From: Anaeropeptidivorans aminofermentans
GTDB taxonomy: Bacteria > Bacillota > Clostridia > Lachnospirales > UBA5962
DNA: 64,000 bases
NCBI RefSeq assembly: GCF_940670685.1
Contig: NZ_OW711693.1
Location: 2,728,001 to 2,792,000 of the forward strand
Reading direction: 5' to 3'
Part shown: piece after piece, positions 1 through 8,413 of the stretch
Position numbering within the stretch: the stretch's first letter is position 1
Layout of the letters: each line of letters opens with the position of its first letter
The notes under the pieces: generated by a model
Databases searched by the model: none
What the model was told of the DNA's origin: nothing
The model's input: the letters and a program-made list of their open reading frames with translations, nothing else
Made by a program: the position numbers and the translations under genes

Positions 1-54
1 GCCAAAGTCATAAAGAGTATCGTCGGCGTCTAGTAATATAATTTCGTAAGCCAT
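1..54 (-). CDS. HAD-family hydrolase, N-terminal fragment
   Basis: Only the first 18 codons are inside the window; the gene continues off the left edge. The peptide begins MAYEIILLDADDTLYDFG. It contains the DxDxT nucleophile motif of haloacid dehalogenase phosphatases (DADDT) directly after the first beta strand. The DADDTLYDF form is typical of the YjjG-type nucleotide 5'-phosphatase branch, but 18 residues cannot settle the subfamily. The ATG is preceded by an AAGGAG ribosome-binding site. It is divergent from the gene at 184. Confidence 0.75.
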   Translation of the reverse strand, partial: MAYEIILLDADDTLYDFG

Positions 55-183
55 TTGTTTTCTCCTTCTCCTTGCAATCGTTTTAGTAAAAATATATAAT
101 TATATATTATACACAATTAAACTTAAAATAACTATATTGGAAATTCCCTAAGAATGAAAACAAATATATAATCGAGGTGCTAT

Positions 184-1752
184 ATGTCTGGATACAATGA
201 AGCCGAACTGAAATTAAAATATATCAATCATATTAAGCTGAAGCTGAAAGCAAGCTTTTTAATGCTTTTGGATAACGCTGTAAGGCTCTGCCACGAAAGC
301 GTTCCTTTTGAAGAAGAATTGCCTGAGGATTTAATTGTAATCAGAAAAAGAATCGTACACCATCTTAAAAACCTTCCTGACCTTCTTGATTTAAAAATGG
401 AAGAAAGAACAGAGGCCATTAAGGAGTTTAAGGGGCTTAAGGAAGATATTATTTCCATAGGGGAATCCATCTACTGCTATCATTCGCTTAATAATATTAT
501 TTCTGAAATTTTTCTTCGTTATCATAAGCTTCATCTTATTAGAAGCGAAAAGGAAGTAAAAATTAATCTGAATAATTTCTATAAAGATGCCATTTCCTTT
601 GTCACAAGAGAGCAGCATACCGATACTGCCCCTTATGACATCGCATCCCTTATGAGGTGCTTTCCTTTAAAAATGGCCAGAAACAGGTATTATGATTATG
701 TTTCAAAAGGCATCTACGCCCTTGCAGAAGGCTCCGACGAGGAATACCTTAAAGATATTATCAGCCTTTTTAAACTTAGGTTTTTCCCGGCAGGCTTTGA
801 TTTTTACGGGAAGTATTTCCCATCGGTAAAAAATGAGCTTGATGAATACCTTAAAATAAATTTCGACGACCTTTCCCATGATGAAGTTTTAAGGCAAGCA
901 GATTCTTTGGAAGAGAACATGGAGCTTATAGAAGAAATTTCTTCCTATGCAGGCATGCTCTATGAGAGCATAAACTACCTGCTTATTTTAACTACCTTCA
1001 CTACGAATTTTGAATATATTACGGAAGAAAATCTTATTTATAAGGACATCTACTATACTGTTTCTAAAAATATAAACACCGAAGACTTTGCCCTTTACGA
1101 AGAAAATATATATCACGACCTTGAAGAAGCTACTATAATTGTAGTAGATGAAATCATAGCTCAGGAAAAGAACGGCTTTCTTTCTCTAAGAGCAGAAGAT
1201 TTAAATGAATTAAGCGAAGACATGCTGGAACTTGCAAAAATACAGAGGCTTGAAACAGAAATATATTATGAGATGCTGTCAGACGCTGTGTTTTCCGTGA
1301 AACGCTCCCCTTCTTCCCCTGCGGCAGAAGAGAGTCTCATAAAAGATACCTTAAACTCTTTTGTGGAATATATGAAGGAAATGACCCAAAACCTTCCTCC
1401 GAAAATCCAAAAAATAATAAGACAGATATTCCTTGACGCCATTCCGTCTCCCTTTACAGTAAATGAATTTTATGAATATATGGTATACGCCTTTGAAAAC
1501 ACAGACAGCTTTGAAGAAAGGCTTCTTGCTCTTGATATGGCCGGAACAATATTTGAAGAAACAGGCTTCCTGAAAGAGCTGGAGGAAGAAGACGGTGAGC
1601 ATAGCCACCATCATCATGACTGTGGCTGCGGACACGACCATCATCACCACGACCACGACTGTAACTGCGGACATGACCATCACGACCACGACTGTAACTG
1701 CGGGCATGACCATCACCACCATGACTGTGATTGCGGGCATGACCATCACTAA
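184..1752 (+). CDS. uncharacterised protein with His/Cys-rich metal-binding tail
   Basis: I do not recognise the family of the 522-residue product. Residues 1 to about 465 are acidic and leucine-rich, look almost entirely helical, and have no signal peptide or membrane segment, so a soluble cytoplasmic protein is likely. From about residue 470 to the end the sequence changes abruptly to tandem units of the type HDCxCGHDHH, four Cys-x-Cys units each flanked by His/Asp runs. Such tails are known in nickel, zinc or copper storage and chaperone proteins, so metal binding is a reasonable inference. The function of the main domain remains unknown. The ATG at 184 follows GAGGTGC. A bidirectional terminator lies just after the stop. 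Confidence 0.85.
   Translation: MSGYNEAELKLKYINHIKLKLKASFLMLLDNAVRLCHESVPFEEELPEDLIVIRKRIVHHLKNLPDLLDLKMEERTEAIKEFKGLKEDIISIGESIYCYHSLNNIISEIFLRYHKLHLIRSEKEVKINLNNFYKDAISFVTREQHTDTAPYDIASLMRCFPLKMARNRYYDYVSKGIYALAEGSDEEYLKDIISLFKLRFFPAGFDFYGKYFPSVKNELDEYLKINFDDLSHDEVLRQADSLEENMELIEEISSYAGMLYESINYLLILTTFTTNFEYITEENLIYKDIYYTVSKNINTEDFALYEENIYHDLEEATIIVVDEIIAQEKNGFLSLRAEDLNELSEDMLELAKIQRLETEIYYEMLSDAVFSVKRSPSSPAAEESLIKDTLNSFVEYMKEMTQNLPPKIQKIIRQIFLDAIPSPFTVNEFYEYMVYAFENTDSFEERLLALDMAGTIFEETGFLKELEEEDGEHSHHHHDCGCGHDHHHHDHDCNCGHDHHDHDCNCGHDHHHHDCDCGHDHH
1600..1749 (+). repeat. coding tandem repeat for the His/Cys tail
   Basis: Imperfect in-frame direct repeats of roughly 30-40 bp built from GACTGT(G/A)(G/A)CTGCGG(A/G)CA(C/T)GACCATCA-type units. 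Four Cys-x-Cys units can be counted. A repeat of this type can gain or lose units by slippage, so tail length may vary between strains. Confidence 0.75.
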
Positions 1753-1763
1753 TAAGAAATATC

Positions 1764-1791
1764 AAAAAGCGGCCTTTTGGCCGCTTTTTTT
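1764..1791. terminator. bidirectional intrinsic terminator
   Basis: AAAAAGCGGCC, loop TTTT, GGCCGCTTTTTT. A-tract and T-tract flank the stem on both sides, so it can end the gene at 184-1752 and the convergent DUF445 gene. Confidence 0.9.
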
Positions 1792-1793
1792 AA

Positions 1794-3353
1794 CTAGAGC
1801 AGTTTTATGATTTCAGGTACAAGACCTATTATAAAGCCTAAGACTCCGCCCATATACGTTATATAATTAAGCTCTTTTCTAGCTACATCTATTACGATTT
1901 TCTCTATAGTTCTTACATCCATCTCGTTTATCTTTTCTTCAACCATATGCCTTACATTTAATTTTTCAGATACGAATGAAGCCGCCTTTTCAATTAAATT
2001 ATCCTTATGATTCATTATAAATACTTTTATATTATGATACCTTTCATACCCCAGCCCTTTCATTAGGCTGCCTATTTCAAGGTTCATAAAGTCTCTTATG
2101 AGCTTGTCCGACAATTTATTAAGCATTTCATATGTTTTAGGCTCTATCTCTCTATCCCAAATTTCGGAAAGGAGCTCAAGAGCCTTTTCTTCAAAATCAC
2201 TGCAGAAAATTTCAATAATATCATAAAGAGATTTATCTTCTGGAGATATTTTCCTTCTGAATTTATCTGAAATAAGAGATATAAGCTTCTGAACATTATT
2301 TTCATTTAAGAATAAGCTTTCGCCTTTAGATAAAATTTTACAAATCATATTTTCATCTATATTTTTAATAAATTCTCCCAGGGGCTTATTTAATATTTCT
2401 TCTAAATAACCTTCTGCTTTTTCATAAAGCCCTATGAGCTTTTCCGCATCGGAAATATATTCTATTGTGCTATCCTTAATGCTTTCATAGACCTTCCTGT
2501 ATACCAAAGAGCCTATCAGAGAGCCTACGCTGTCATTTATAACCGTTTTTACAAGCTCCATAAGCCTTTCATTAAGCTCTATATCGCTATTTAATTTTTG
2601 GGCAATGTAAATTCCGGCTTTCGGCATATAATTCAGAAGGCTGTTCTTAATTTCCTCTTGAAGCTCCTCAGGGATATATTCCTTTATATTTTTTGTTTCC
2701 CCTGAAATCTTCAATAAAAAATCCTTAGCCATATCATCAATCAAAGGAGAAAATCCGCCTTTTGATGCAATATCTTTATATTTTTCGAAAACCTTATCCG
2801 AAACAAAACCTTCCAGAAGCAAATAATATTTTTCTGCATCCATGGAAATAAGCTTGCCCTTTATTTCTTCATAGAGTCCTTTTATAACGGCTTTCTTATT
2901 TTCTAAAATATAGCTTTTTATAGAAAGTATAAATTTTTCTTTCATTGATTCTACTGCTTCAGTATTACTCTCTAAATAGCCCGCTAAATAATCAGAAATA
3001 TGCTTATCGCTTTCCGAAAGCTCTTTATAGGTCTTATCTAAAAAGTCGTTTATAATATTTTCTACCCCTGAGTTGATAACAGCTTCTTTTATGGCGCTTT
3101 CCGTTAAAAGATACCCGCCGACGGTTTCTCCCACAGAATGGGCCATACGGCTTTTGGATTTAGGCAGAAGCCCCGGAGTAAAAGGAACTTTCATTCCCAT
3201 GATTCTTTTTTCATATCGCGGAAGAAAAAGCATTTTTATTGCGATTAAATTCGTAAAATATCCTACGACCCCGCATATGGCAGGGGTCACTAATAAACTA
3301 AGTTCTATTTTAAATCTTCCTCTCTTAGGTAAGTGATTCAACTTAAAAACCAT
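1794..3353 (-). CDS. DUF445 family membrane protein
   Basis: Product of about 519 residues, resembling the DUF445/YheB family. A hydrophobic N-terminal segment (TPAICGVVGYFTNLIAIKML) is followed by the family hallmark with P-x-R and FTPGLLPK. A long helical, charged middle follows, and a second hydrophobic segment closes the C-terminus (GGVLGFIIGLVPEIIKLL). The protein is probably anchored at both ends. Its function in the family is not established; YheB of Bacillus is spore-associated. The ATG at 3353 has no clear ribosome-binding site. An AGAGGAAG sits inside the first 12 codons, so translation may begin slightly downstream at a non-ATG codon. Confidence 0.75.
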   Translation of the reverse strand: MVFKLNHLPKRGRFKIELSLLVTPAICGVVGYFTNLIAIKMLFLPRYEKRIMGMKVPFTPGLLPKSKSRMAHSVGETVGGYLLTESAIKEAVINSGVENIINDFLDKTYKELSESDKHISDYLAGYLESNTEAVESMKEKFILSIKSYILENKKAVIKGLYEEIKGKLISMDAEKYYLLLEGFVSDKVFEKYKDIASKGGFSPLIDDMAKDFLLKISGETKNIKEYIPEELQEEIKNSLLNYMPKAGIYIAQKLNSDIELNERLMELVKTVINDSVGSLIGSLVYRKVYESIKDSTIEYISDAEKLIGLYEKAEGYLEEILNKPLGEFIKNIDENMICKILSKGESLFLNENNVQKLISLISDKFRRKISPEDKSLYDIIEIFCSDFEEKALELLSEIWDREIEPKTYEMLNKLSDKLIRDFMNLEIGSLMKGLGYERYHNIKVFIMNHKDNLIEKAASFVSEKLNVRHMVEEKINEMDVRTIEKIVIDVARKELNYITYMGGVLGFIIGLVPEIIKLL

Positions 3354-3393
3354 TTTTTATTTTTAAGCCGGATTCGTTTTCCTTCAGTCTATC

Positions 3394-3428
3394 GTAAATA
3401 AACTGGGGACTTTTCAAGTTTATTTACA
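3394..3428. repeat. family D hairpin repeat, copy D1
   Basis: GTAAATAAACT...AAGTTTATTTAC inverted repeat, arms about 12 bp with a short T-rich loop. It is the same core as the hairpins at 45381-45422 and 60759-60801. Confidence 0.7.
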
Positions 3429-3473
3429 ATCCATAAATCTTAAATATAGTATTCCATTTTTACTCTAAATTAA

Positions 3474-3513
3474 AAAAGGCAAAGCAAGGATTTCCCTGCT
3501 TTGCCCTTTTTAT
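3474..3513. terminator. intrinsic terminator after rex
   Basis: GGCAAAGC...GCTTTGCC stem flanked by A6 on the left and T6 on the right. On the minus strand it lies directly after the rex stop codon. Confidence 0.85.
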
Positions 3514-3517
3514 AATT

Positions 3518-4183
3518 TTATCTTTTGGGCAGAACATTAAAGCGTTCTATAATTTCATCCTCATTTAATTTATACGATAAAGTCATAAGGCTGTCTGTTA
3601 AATGAACATTTTCAAATTTAACACCTGCTTTTTTATCTAAATCAATATGGGAAAAATTCCAAATTCCCTTTACCCCCGAATTGGTGACGATTGCGGCAAC
3701 CTCTTTTGCATTCGCCTTGGGGAGCGCCAAAACAGCTATGTCTATAGGATTATTTTTAAGATAATCAGGAAGAGTATCAACATCTCTTACTTCAATGCCC
3801 CTTATGGTCATGCCGATAAGCTTTGGATTAATGTCAAAAAGCGCTTTGAAATAAAAGCCCCGTCTTTCAAAATTAACGTAATTGGCCAAGGCCTGGCCTA
3901 TATTTCCGGCCCCTATTATCACTATGGAATATTCCTTGTCAAGACCAAGTATCTTCTTGATTTCATTATACAAAAGCTCCACATTATACCCATAGCCCTG
4001 CTGGCCGAAGCAGCCGAAATTATTAAGGTCCTGCCTGATTTGAGATGCGGTTATATTCATTTTATTAGAAAGTTCCTTTGAAGAAATCCGCGTAATTCCA
4101 TTATCAAGTAAATCTCCCAAATATCTGTAGTACCTCGGGAGCCTTTTAATAACTGCAAGAGATACCGATTTTGAATTGTCCAT
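3518..4183 (-). CDS. rex: redox-sensing transcriptional repressor Rex
   Basis: A 221-residue protein matching Rex over its full length. The N-terminal winged helix (residues about 1-80) includes RLPRYYRYL and the recognition segment SSKELSNKMNITASQIRQDL. The Rossmann domain has GAGNIGQALANY for NAD(H) binding, and a C-terminal helix is swapped in the dimer. In Firmicutes Rex represses fermentation and respiration genes when the NADH/NAD+ ratio is low. The gene is monocistronic here, with a strong terminator after it and a long divergent spacer toward the ABC-F gene. The ATG at 4183 follows a GGGAGG-type ribosome-binding site. Confidence 0.97.
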   Translation of the reverse strand: MDNSKSVSLAVIKRLPRYYRYLGDLLDNGITRISSKELSNKMNITASQIRQDLNNFGCFGQQGYGYNVELLYNEIKKILGLDKEYSIVIIGAGNIGQALANYVNFERRGFYFKALFDINPKLIGMTIRGIEVRDVDTLPDYLKNNPIDIAVLALPKANAKEVAAIVTNSGVKGIWNFSHIDLDKKAGVKFENVHLTDSLMTLSYKLNEDEIIERFNVLPKR

Positions 4184-4869
4184 TTTTTTCCTCCCGATAA
4201 TACCTGCCTATAGCATATTTATAAACTGCCAAAGCGGTATTTTATAGAATAAAAATAAAATTTCATGTATAAAAAGCTAAGATCTTTATTTTTCATACTT
4301 AAAATTTTATTGCTTTGAACCAGAAATACATAGTTCTTAGGCCTGCAAACATGCCTTGGAACGTACTTGAAATAATAGGAGTTTTAAAAATCTTCATACT
4401 ATTCGCTATTGCAAATTAAATTAATATTTATAGAAAATTGAGTAATAGCATTCTCCTATACTGTATAGTATAATTTTTCAATAAATTTTTGTCAATCTTT
4501 TATGATAAATTAACAATCCCTTTATTAGACTCGGTTTTTCTGTTATTATGTATAGTGTGATTGAATTTAAATGAAATAGCAGCATTGTCAATTTGTTTTT
4601 CTCATATTTTATGCTCTCTAAAGCCAAATACTTACAGCGGTATAAAAACAAATCGACTATAAGCCTTAAGTTTAATAAAATTTGTTATTATTTTTATCAG
4701 TGCAAATGAATAATAAAACAAATGAATAAATGCTGCAAAAAATGTAGTGTTTCCTAAGAAAAGCCGTGTTTTCAAATCATAGAGAATAGTCTTTATGACT
4801 GCTTTGTTTTACTATAATTAATTTAATTTTCAGCTTAAATCAAGCTGATTGAATATAATCGGAGGAAAT
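4184..4869. other. intergenic region between rex and the ABC-F gene
   Basis: Very AT-rich spacer of 686 bp between divergent genes, without a convincing coding frame. It holds a repeat of family B (about 4586-4661), a small TATACTgtATAGTATA palindrome near 4459-4475, and presumably the promoters of both flanking genes, none of which I can place with confidence. Confidence 0.6.
4586..4661. repeat. family B palindromic repeat, copy B1
   Basis: Begins TCAATTTGTTTTTCTCATA and ends GGTATAAAAACAAATCGACT. The ends are inverted repeats of each other (CAATTTGTTTTT versus AAAAACAAATCG), and related copies occur at 13452, 37956 and 53170. Confidence 0.7.
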
Positions 4870-6759
4870 ATGGTTCTCTCATGTAAAAATGTATCAAAAG
4901 CTTTTGTTACAGACGTAGTCTTAGATAATATCAGCTTTCATCTTGAAGATAATGATAAAATGGCCATCGTAGGCGTTAATGGTGCCGGTAAAACTACCCT
5001 TTTGAGAATTATTACCGGTGAAATGGTGGCGGACAGCGGTGAGATTTATATTAGAAACGGCGCAAAAATGGGCTATATGTCCCAGCTTTTTGAAATGAAT
5101 CCTGAAAACACTGTTGAGGAGGAGCTTACTTCCGTATTTACGGAGCTTATCGCCCTTGAAAAAGAGCTCATGGCCCTTACGGCAAGAATGCCCTCTTTAA
5201 AAGGCAAAGAGCTTGAAGATATTATGAGTGTTTACGACAAAAAGAATTTTATTTTCGAGCAGATGGACGGATATAAATACAAATCAAAAATAAGAGGAAT
5301 TATAAACGGTCTTGCTTTTGACCGTTTCGGAAGCTTAAAAATAGAAAAACTCTCCGGCGGCCAGAAAACTCAGGTAGCCCTTGGCAAGCTTCTTTTAAGC
5401 GAGCCTGATTTGCTCCTTCTGGACGAGCCTACAAACCATCTGGATATAGAGTCGGTAAAATGGCTTGAGGACTTTTTAAGGGCTTATGAAAAGGCTCTTA
5501 TCGTCGTTTCCCATGACAGATATTTCTTAAACCGTATCGTGGGAAAGGTATTTGAAATAGAAAATACCCACGGCTTTATGTATAAGGGCAATTATTCTTT
5601 TTATGCAAAGGAAAAGGAGCTTATACGCCAAAGCCAGCTTAAAAGATATATAGACCAGCAGAAAATAATTAAAAAGCAGGAGGAATCCATTAAGCTCCTC
5701 CGCTCCTTCAATAGAGAAAAATCCATTAAGCGGGCCGAAAGCAAGCAGAAATTATTGGATAAAATTGAAAGGGTCGACAGGCCGGAAGACTTGCCCGATA
5801 CCATAAGAATAGACCTAAGCCCTAAAATTCAAAGCGGAAATGATGTTTTATCCGTTCAAGACCTTTCTAAAAGCTTTGGGAATAAGCTTATATTTGAAAA
5901 TGCCTCTTTTGAAATAAAAAAGGGCGAGAAAATTGCTTTGATAGGTCCTAACGGCGTAGGCAAAACAACATTATTCAGAATAATTATGGAAGAGATTTCT
6001 CAAAACTCCGGCTCCATAAAAAAAGGACGGAATGTCATTGCCGGATACTATGACCAAGGCCAGCTTTCCTTAGATGAAAATAAAACCATAATAGAAGAAA
6101 TTTCAGATGCCTACCCCAAGCTTACAATGGGAGAAATCAGAAATGTCCTCGCCGCCTTTGTTTTCACAGGAGATGATGTATTCAAAAAAATATCCGCCCT
6201 TTCCGGCGGTGAAAAGGGCCGTGTCTCCCTTACGAAAATAATGCTTTCCGGTGCAAATTTCCTGCTTCTCGACGAGCCTACAAATCATTTGGATATGTTC
6301 TCAAAGGAAATTCTTGAAGATGCCCTGAAAGGCTATGACGGGACCCTCTTTTTCATATCTCATGACAGATATTTCATCAATGCCTGTGCCGATAGGGTTA
6401 TAGAACTTAATAAGCATTTTACGACCTCTTATCTTGGTAATTATGACTATTATCTTGAAAAGAAAGCGGAGATTTTTTCTTCTGAAAATGCACCCCAGAT
6501 GATTACAGACGCAAAAAAGGATTGGATAGAGAAAAAGGAAGCCGATGCAAGAGACAGAAAGCTTAAAAACCTGATTAAAACCCTTACCAGAAAAATCGAA
6601 GAAACAGAAACCCATATTGATAAACTGAATCAAGAGCTTGAAAAGGACAGCGTAAACACAGATTATGAAAAATCAGCAAAATTGTATAAAGAAATAGAAG
6701 AAAATGAAGAAATTTTACTTGAGTTATACGAAAAGTTAGATAATGCTAATAATTCTTAA
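4870..6759 (+). CDS. ABC-F family ATPase
   Basis: The 629-residue product has two ABC domains and no membrane segment. Domain 1 has Walker A GVNGAGKTT, signature LSGGQKTQVALGK and Walker B DLLLLDEPTNHLD. Domain 2 has GPNGVGKTT, LSGGEKGRVSLTK and NFLLLDEPTNHLD. A charged linker lies between the domains and a coiled-coil tail at the C-terminus. ABC-F proteins bind the ribosomal E site to relieve stalled translation, and some give antibiotic resistance; the architecture is closest to YdiF-type housekeeping members. An upstream in-frame TTG at 4849 exists, but GGAGG at 4861-4865 sits just before the ATG at 4870, so that start is used here. Which antibiotic or stall it addresses, if any, cannot be told. 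Confidence 0.9.
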   Translation: MVLSCKNVSKAFVTDVVLDNISFHLEDNDKMAIVGVNGAGKTTLLRIITGEMVADSGEIYIRNGAKMGYMSQLFEMNPENTVEEELTSVFTELIALEKELMALTARMPSLKGKELEDIMSVYDKKNFIFEQMDGYKYKSKIRGIINGLAFDRFGSLKIEKLSGGQKTQVALGKLLLSEPDLLLLDEPTNHLDIESVKWLEDFLRAYEKALIVVSHDRYFLNRIVGKVFEIENTHGFMYKGNYSFYAKEKELIRQSQLKRYIDQQKIIKKQEESIKLLRSFNREKSIKRAESKQKLLDKIERVDRPEDLPDTIRIDLSPKIQSGNDVLSVQDLSKSFGNKLIFENASFEIKKGEKIALIGPNGVGKTTLFRIIMEEISQNSGSIKKGRNVIAGYYDQGQLSLDENKTIIEEISDAYPKLTMGEIRNVLAAFVFTGDDVFKKISALSGGEKGRVSLTKIMLSGANFLLLDEPTNHLDMFSKEILEDALKGYDGTLFFISHDRYFINACADRVIELNKHFTTSYLGNYDYYLEKKAEIFSSENAPQMITDAKKDWIEKKEADARDRKLKNLIKTLTRKIEETETHIDKLNQELEKDSVNTDYEKSAKLYKEIEENEEILLELYEKLDNANNS

Positions 6760-6929
6760 AGAATAGTTGATATCGCTACTTTTGGGTGATATAATTGTAT
6801 TAAATAAATATAGAGAATATCAAAGGGCCTGTTTTTAATATCTTATTTTGTTTTACACTTTTGTTATTTCTTTTAGTTTATTTGATATAGTTACGATTTT
6901 ACTATAAAACCGAAAGGAGCTGTTTATGA

Positions 6930-7526
6930 ATGAAAGATTTTTTACAATCACTTGAAGACAGACGAACCTGCTATGCTATTAGTGATAAATCTCCTGTATC
7001 CGACGAGAGAATTGAGGAAATAGTCAAGCACTGCGTAAAGCATGTGCCTTCTGCTTTTAATATGCAAAGCGGAAAAGTCCTTCTGCTTCTGAATGAAAAC
7101 CATAAGGCCCTCTGGGACATCGTAATGGAAGCTCTTAGAAAAATAGTTCCTGCCGAAAAGTTTGTCCCTACAGAAGAAAAGATTAATTCCTTTGCAGCAG
7201 GCCACGGTACAATATTATATTTTGATGATACTGAAATTACAAACGGCCTTGCGGAAAAGTTCGCAGCATATAAAGACAATTTCCCTGTTTGGGCACAGCA
7301 CGCCAACGGAATGCTTCAGCATGCCATATGGTGCGCCCTTAAAAATGAAGGCCTCGGCGCTTCTTTACAGCATTATAATCCCCTCATAGATGATGAAGTT
7401 TCAAAAAAATGGGATGTTCCGAAAACATGGAAGCTTATCGCCCAAATGCCTTTCGGTGAGCCTACTGCAGAGCCCGGCCCCAAGGAATTTGCTCCCATAG
7501 AAGAAAGACTTAAAGTTTATAAATAA
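6930..7526 (+). CDS. nitroreductase family protein (Frm2/HBN1-like)
   Basis: The 198-residue product resembles the small FMN-dependent nitroreductases of the fatty-acid-repression-mutant type. It has the N-terminal RRTCYAI segment, HVPSAFNMQSGKVLLL (the usual PSaFNsQ flavin-binding region), and the C-terminal LIAQMPFGEP block. Members reduce nitroaromatics or similar electrophiles with NAD(P)H; the physiological substrate is unknown. Two ATGs overlap. The one at 6926 opens only a nine-codon frame, and the one at 6930 opens this gene. Both lie at workable distance from AAAGGAG (6914-6918), so some initiation may be lost to the short frame. Confidence 0.85.
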   Translation: MKDFLQSLEDRRTCYAISDKSPVSDERIEEIVKHCVKHVPSAFNMQSGKVLLLLNENHKALWDIVMEALRKIVPAEKFVPTEEKINSFAAGHGTILYFDDTEITNGLAEKFAAYKDNFPVWAQHANGMLQHAIWCALKNEGLGASLQHYNPLIDDEVSKKWDVPKTWKLIAQMPFGEPTAEPGPKEFAPIEERLKVYK

Positions 7527-7536
7527 GATAAAATAC

Positions 7537-7580
7537 ATAAAGAAGCTGTTGCAAATAAACTTTGCAGCAGCTTCTTTATG
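7537..7580 (+). terminator. hairpin after the nitroreductase gene
   Basis: CATAAAGAAGCTG(T)TGCAAA, loop TAAAC, TTTGCA(G)CAGCTTCTTTATG. The stem is nearly perfect over 20 bp, but the T-run after it is short. Its loop-proximal arms echo the GCAGCAAA/TTTGCTGC arms of the adjacent family A repeat. Confidence 0.6.
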
Positions 7581-7583
7581 TTT

Positions 7584-7720
7584 ATAGTAAATTTAAAGTT
7601 AAACAGCAGCAAAGCCGTATATTCACGAAGGCTCAAAAATGTACCGTTTCCGAAGGAAATCCGTGTTTTTGAGCCTTAAGGGAATAGGCTTTTGCTGCTT
7701 CTTTATATGAAATTTACTAT
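7584..7720. repeat. family A palindromic repeat, copy A1
   Basis: 137-bp element with ends ATAGTAAATTT and AAATTTACTAT. Inside lie nested arms GCAGCAAAGCC...GGCTTTTGCTGC, then GAAGGCTCAAAAA...TTTTTGAGCCTTA, with tip TTTCCGAAGGAAA. The whole element can fold into one long interrupted hairpin. Copies: A2 13545, A3 14720, A4 34548 and interrupted A5 at 53475-53659. Confidence 0.85.
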
Positions 7721-7992
7721 TAAGGCCTTTTGCGCTTTAAACAAGATACAGGAATTACTTTAAAATGCTATACCTTCTTCTGATAGCTGGCTGTATTAAA
7801 GTTATGAGGCTAATTTTACATAACTTCTTTTGTTAATATAAAAGGCCTTAGAAAAAGGGCAGCTGTGATTCAAATATACCCTGTTTGCTAAGAAAGTGAC
7901 GGTTTAAATTTGTAAAATAAATCTAAATTTTATTGGACTGAATCTTAATTTAATATTAAGAATTATAACCAATATAGTTAGTTACATCTTAC

Positions 7993-8021
7993 TTGACATT
8001 ATTTTTCAGTTAGAGTATACT
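7993..8021 (+). promoter_or_regulatory. sigma-A promoter of the suf operon
   Basis: TTGACA (7993-7998), a 17-bp spacer, and TATACT (8016-8021). The -35 box is perfect and the -10 box has one mismatch. Predicted transcription start is near 8028, leaving a leader of about 385 nt before sufC. No Rrf2/IscR-type gene lies nearby, and I could not identify an operator. Confidence 0.75.
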
Positions 8022-8170
8022 AACAATAGAATTAAATTGATATTATTTATTTTATTTTTCAGCATAAAATCTAAGGCATTTATGCTTTATGATTCAGAAA
8101 CTTAAAACAATACTATTAAAGCAAATAAACTAAAAAAGTTTTTAAGTTTAGTACTATAATCATAAACAAA

Positions 8171-8230
8171 TACGCACTTGACAAGAGTTTACAAGCTTAT
8201 GCTTGTATTATTTTCAAGTGCCTTTCGTAT
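8171..8230 (+). promoter_or_regulatory. candidate structured leader of the suf operon
   Basis: Imperfect palindrome of about 60 nt. Outer arms ACGCACTTGA and TCAAGTGCctttCGT enclose ACAAGC-TTAT-GCTTGT. It sits midway between promoter and sufC. It could be a regulatory structure or simply another dispersed repeat: similar ATAAGCTTGTAAG and AAGCTTACACTTG words recur at 30660 and 33077 in non-suf contexts. Confidence 0.35.
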
Positions 8231-8413
8231 AAATTAAAATGCCTTATGGTTTTTATTTTTCATATATTTGTTAGCTTAACGCAAGATTATAACTAAAATA
8301 CTTTGTAAAGGAAGTGATGATACTTTAAATTATTCTATAGCAAATTAATTTATCTCAGTAATTTAAAATCAGTAATTTAAAAATAATAAAGATATATTGA
8401 AAGAGGTGCTTAA

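Larger units (their letters stand above)
7721..8413. other. sufC upstream region
   Basis: AT-rich region with no gene. It holds the sufC promoter (7993-8021) and a leader of roughly 385 nt. Two hairpins are visible in the leader: TAAACT...AGTTTA (about 8126-8150, family D-like) and a larger one at 8171-8230 with outer ACGCACTTGA/TCAAGTGC arms around ACAAGC-TTAT-GCTTGT. I recognise no known riboswitch or T-box. Confidence 0.6.

Noticed and set aside
1351-1765. Long minus-strand and alternate-frame ORFs opposite the His/Cys tail
   Set aside because: They are shadows of the repetitive coding sequence; no ribosome-binding sites and low-complexity products.
4499-4516. Possible Rex operator (TTTATGA-TAAA-TTAACAA) between rex and the ABC-F gene
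   Set aside because: Only one half-site matches TTGTTAA; the other half has three mismatches, which is not unusual in such AT-rich DNA.
8171-8230. T-box or known riboswitch in the suf leader
   Set aside because: No T-box sequence, specifier loop or known riboswitch core is present; related words occur in unrelated intergenic repeats.
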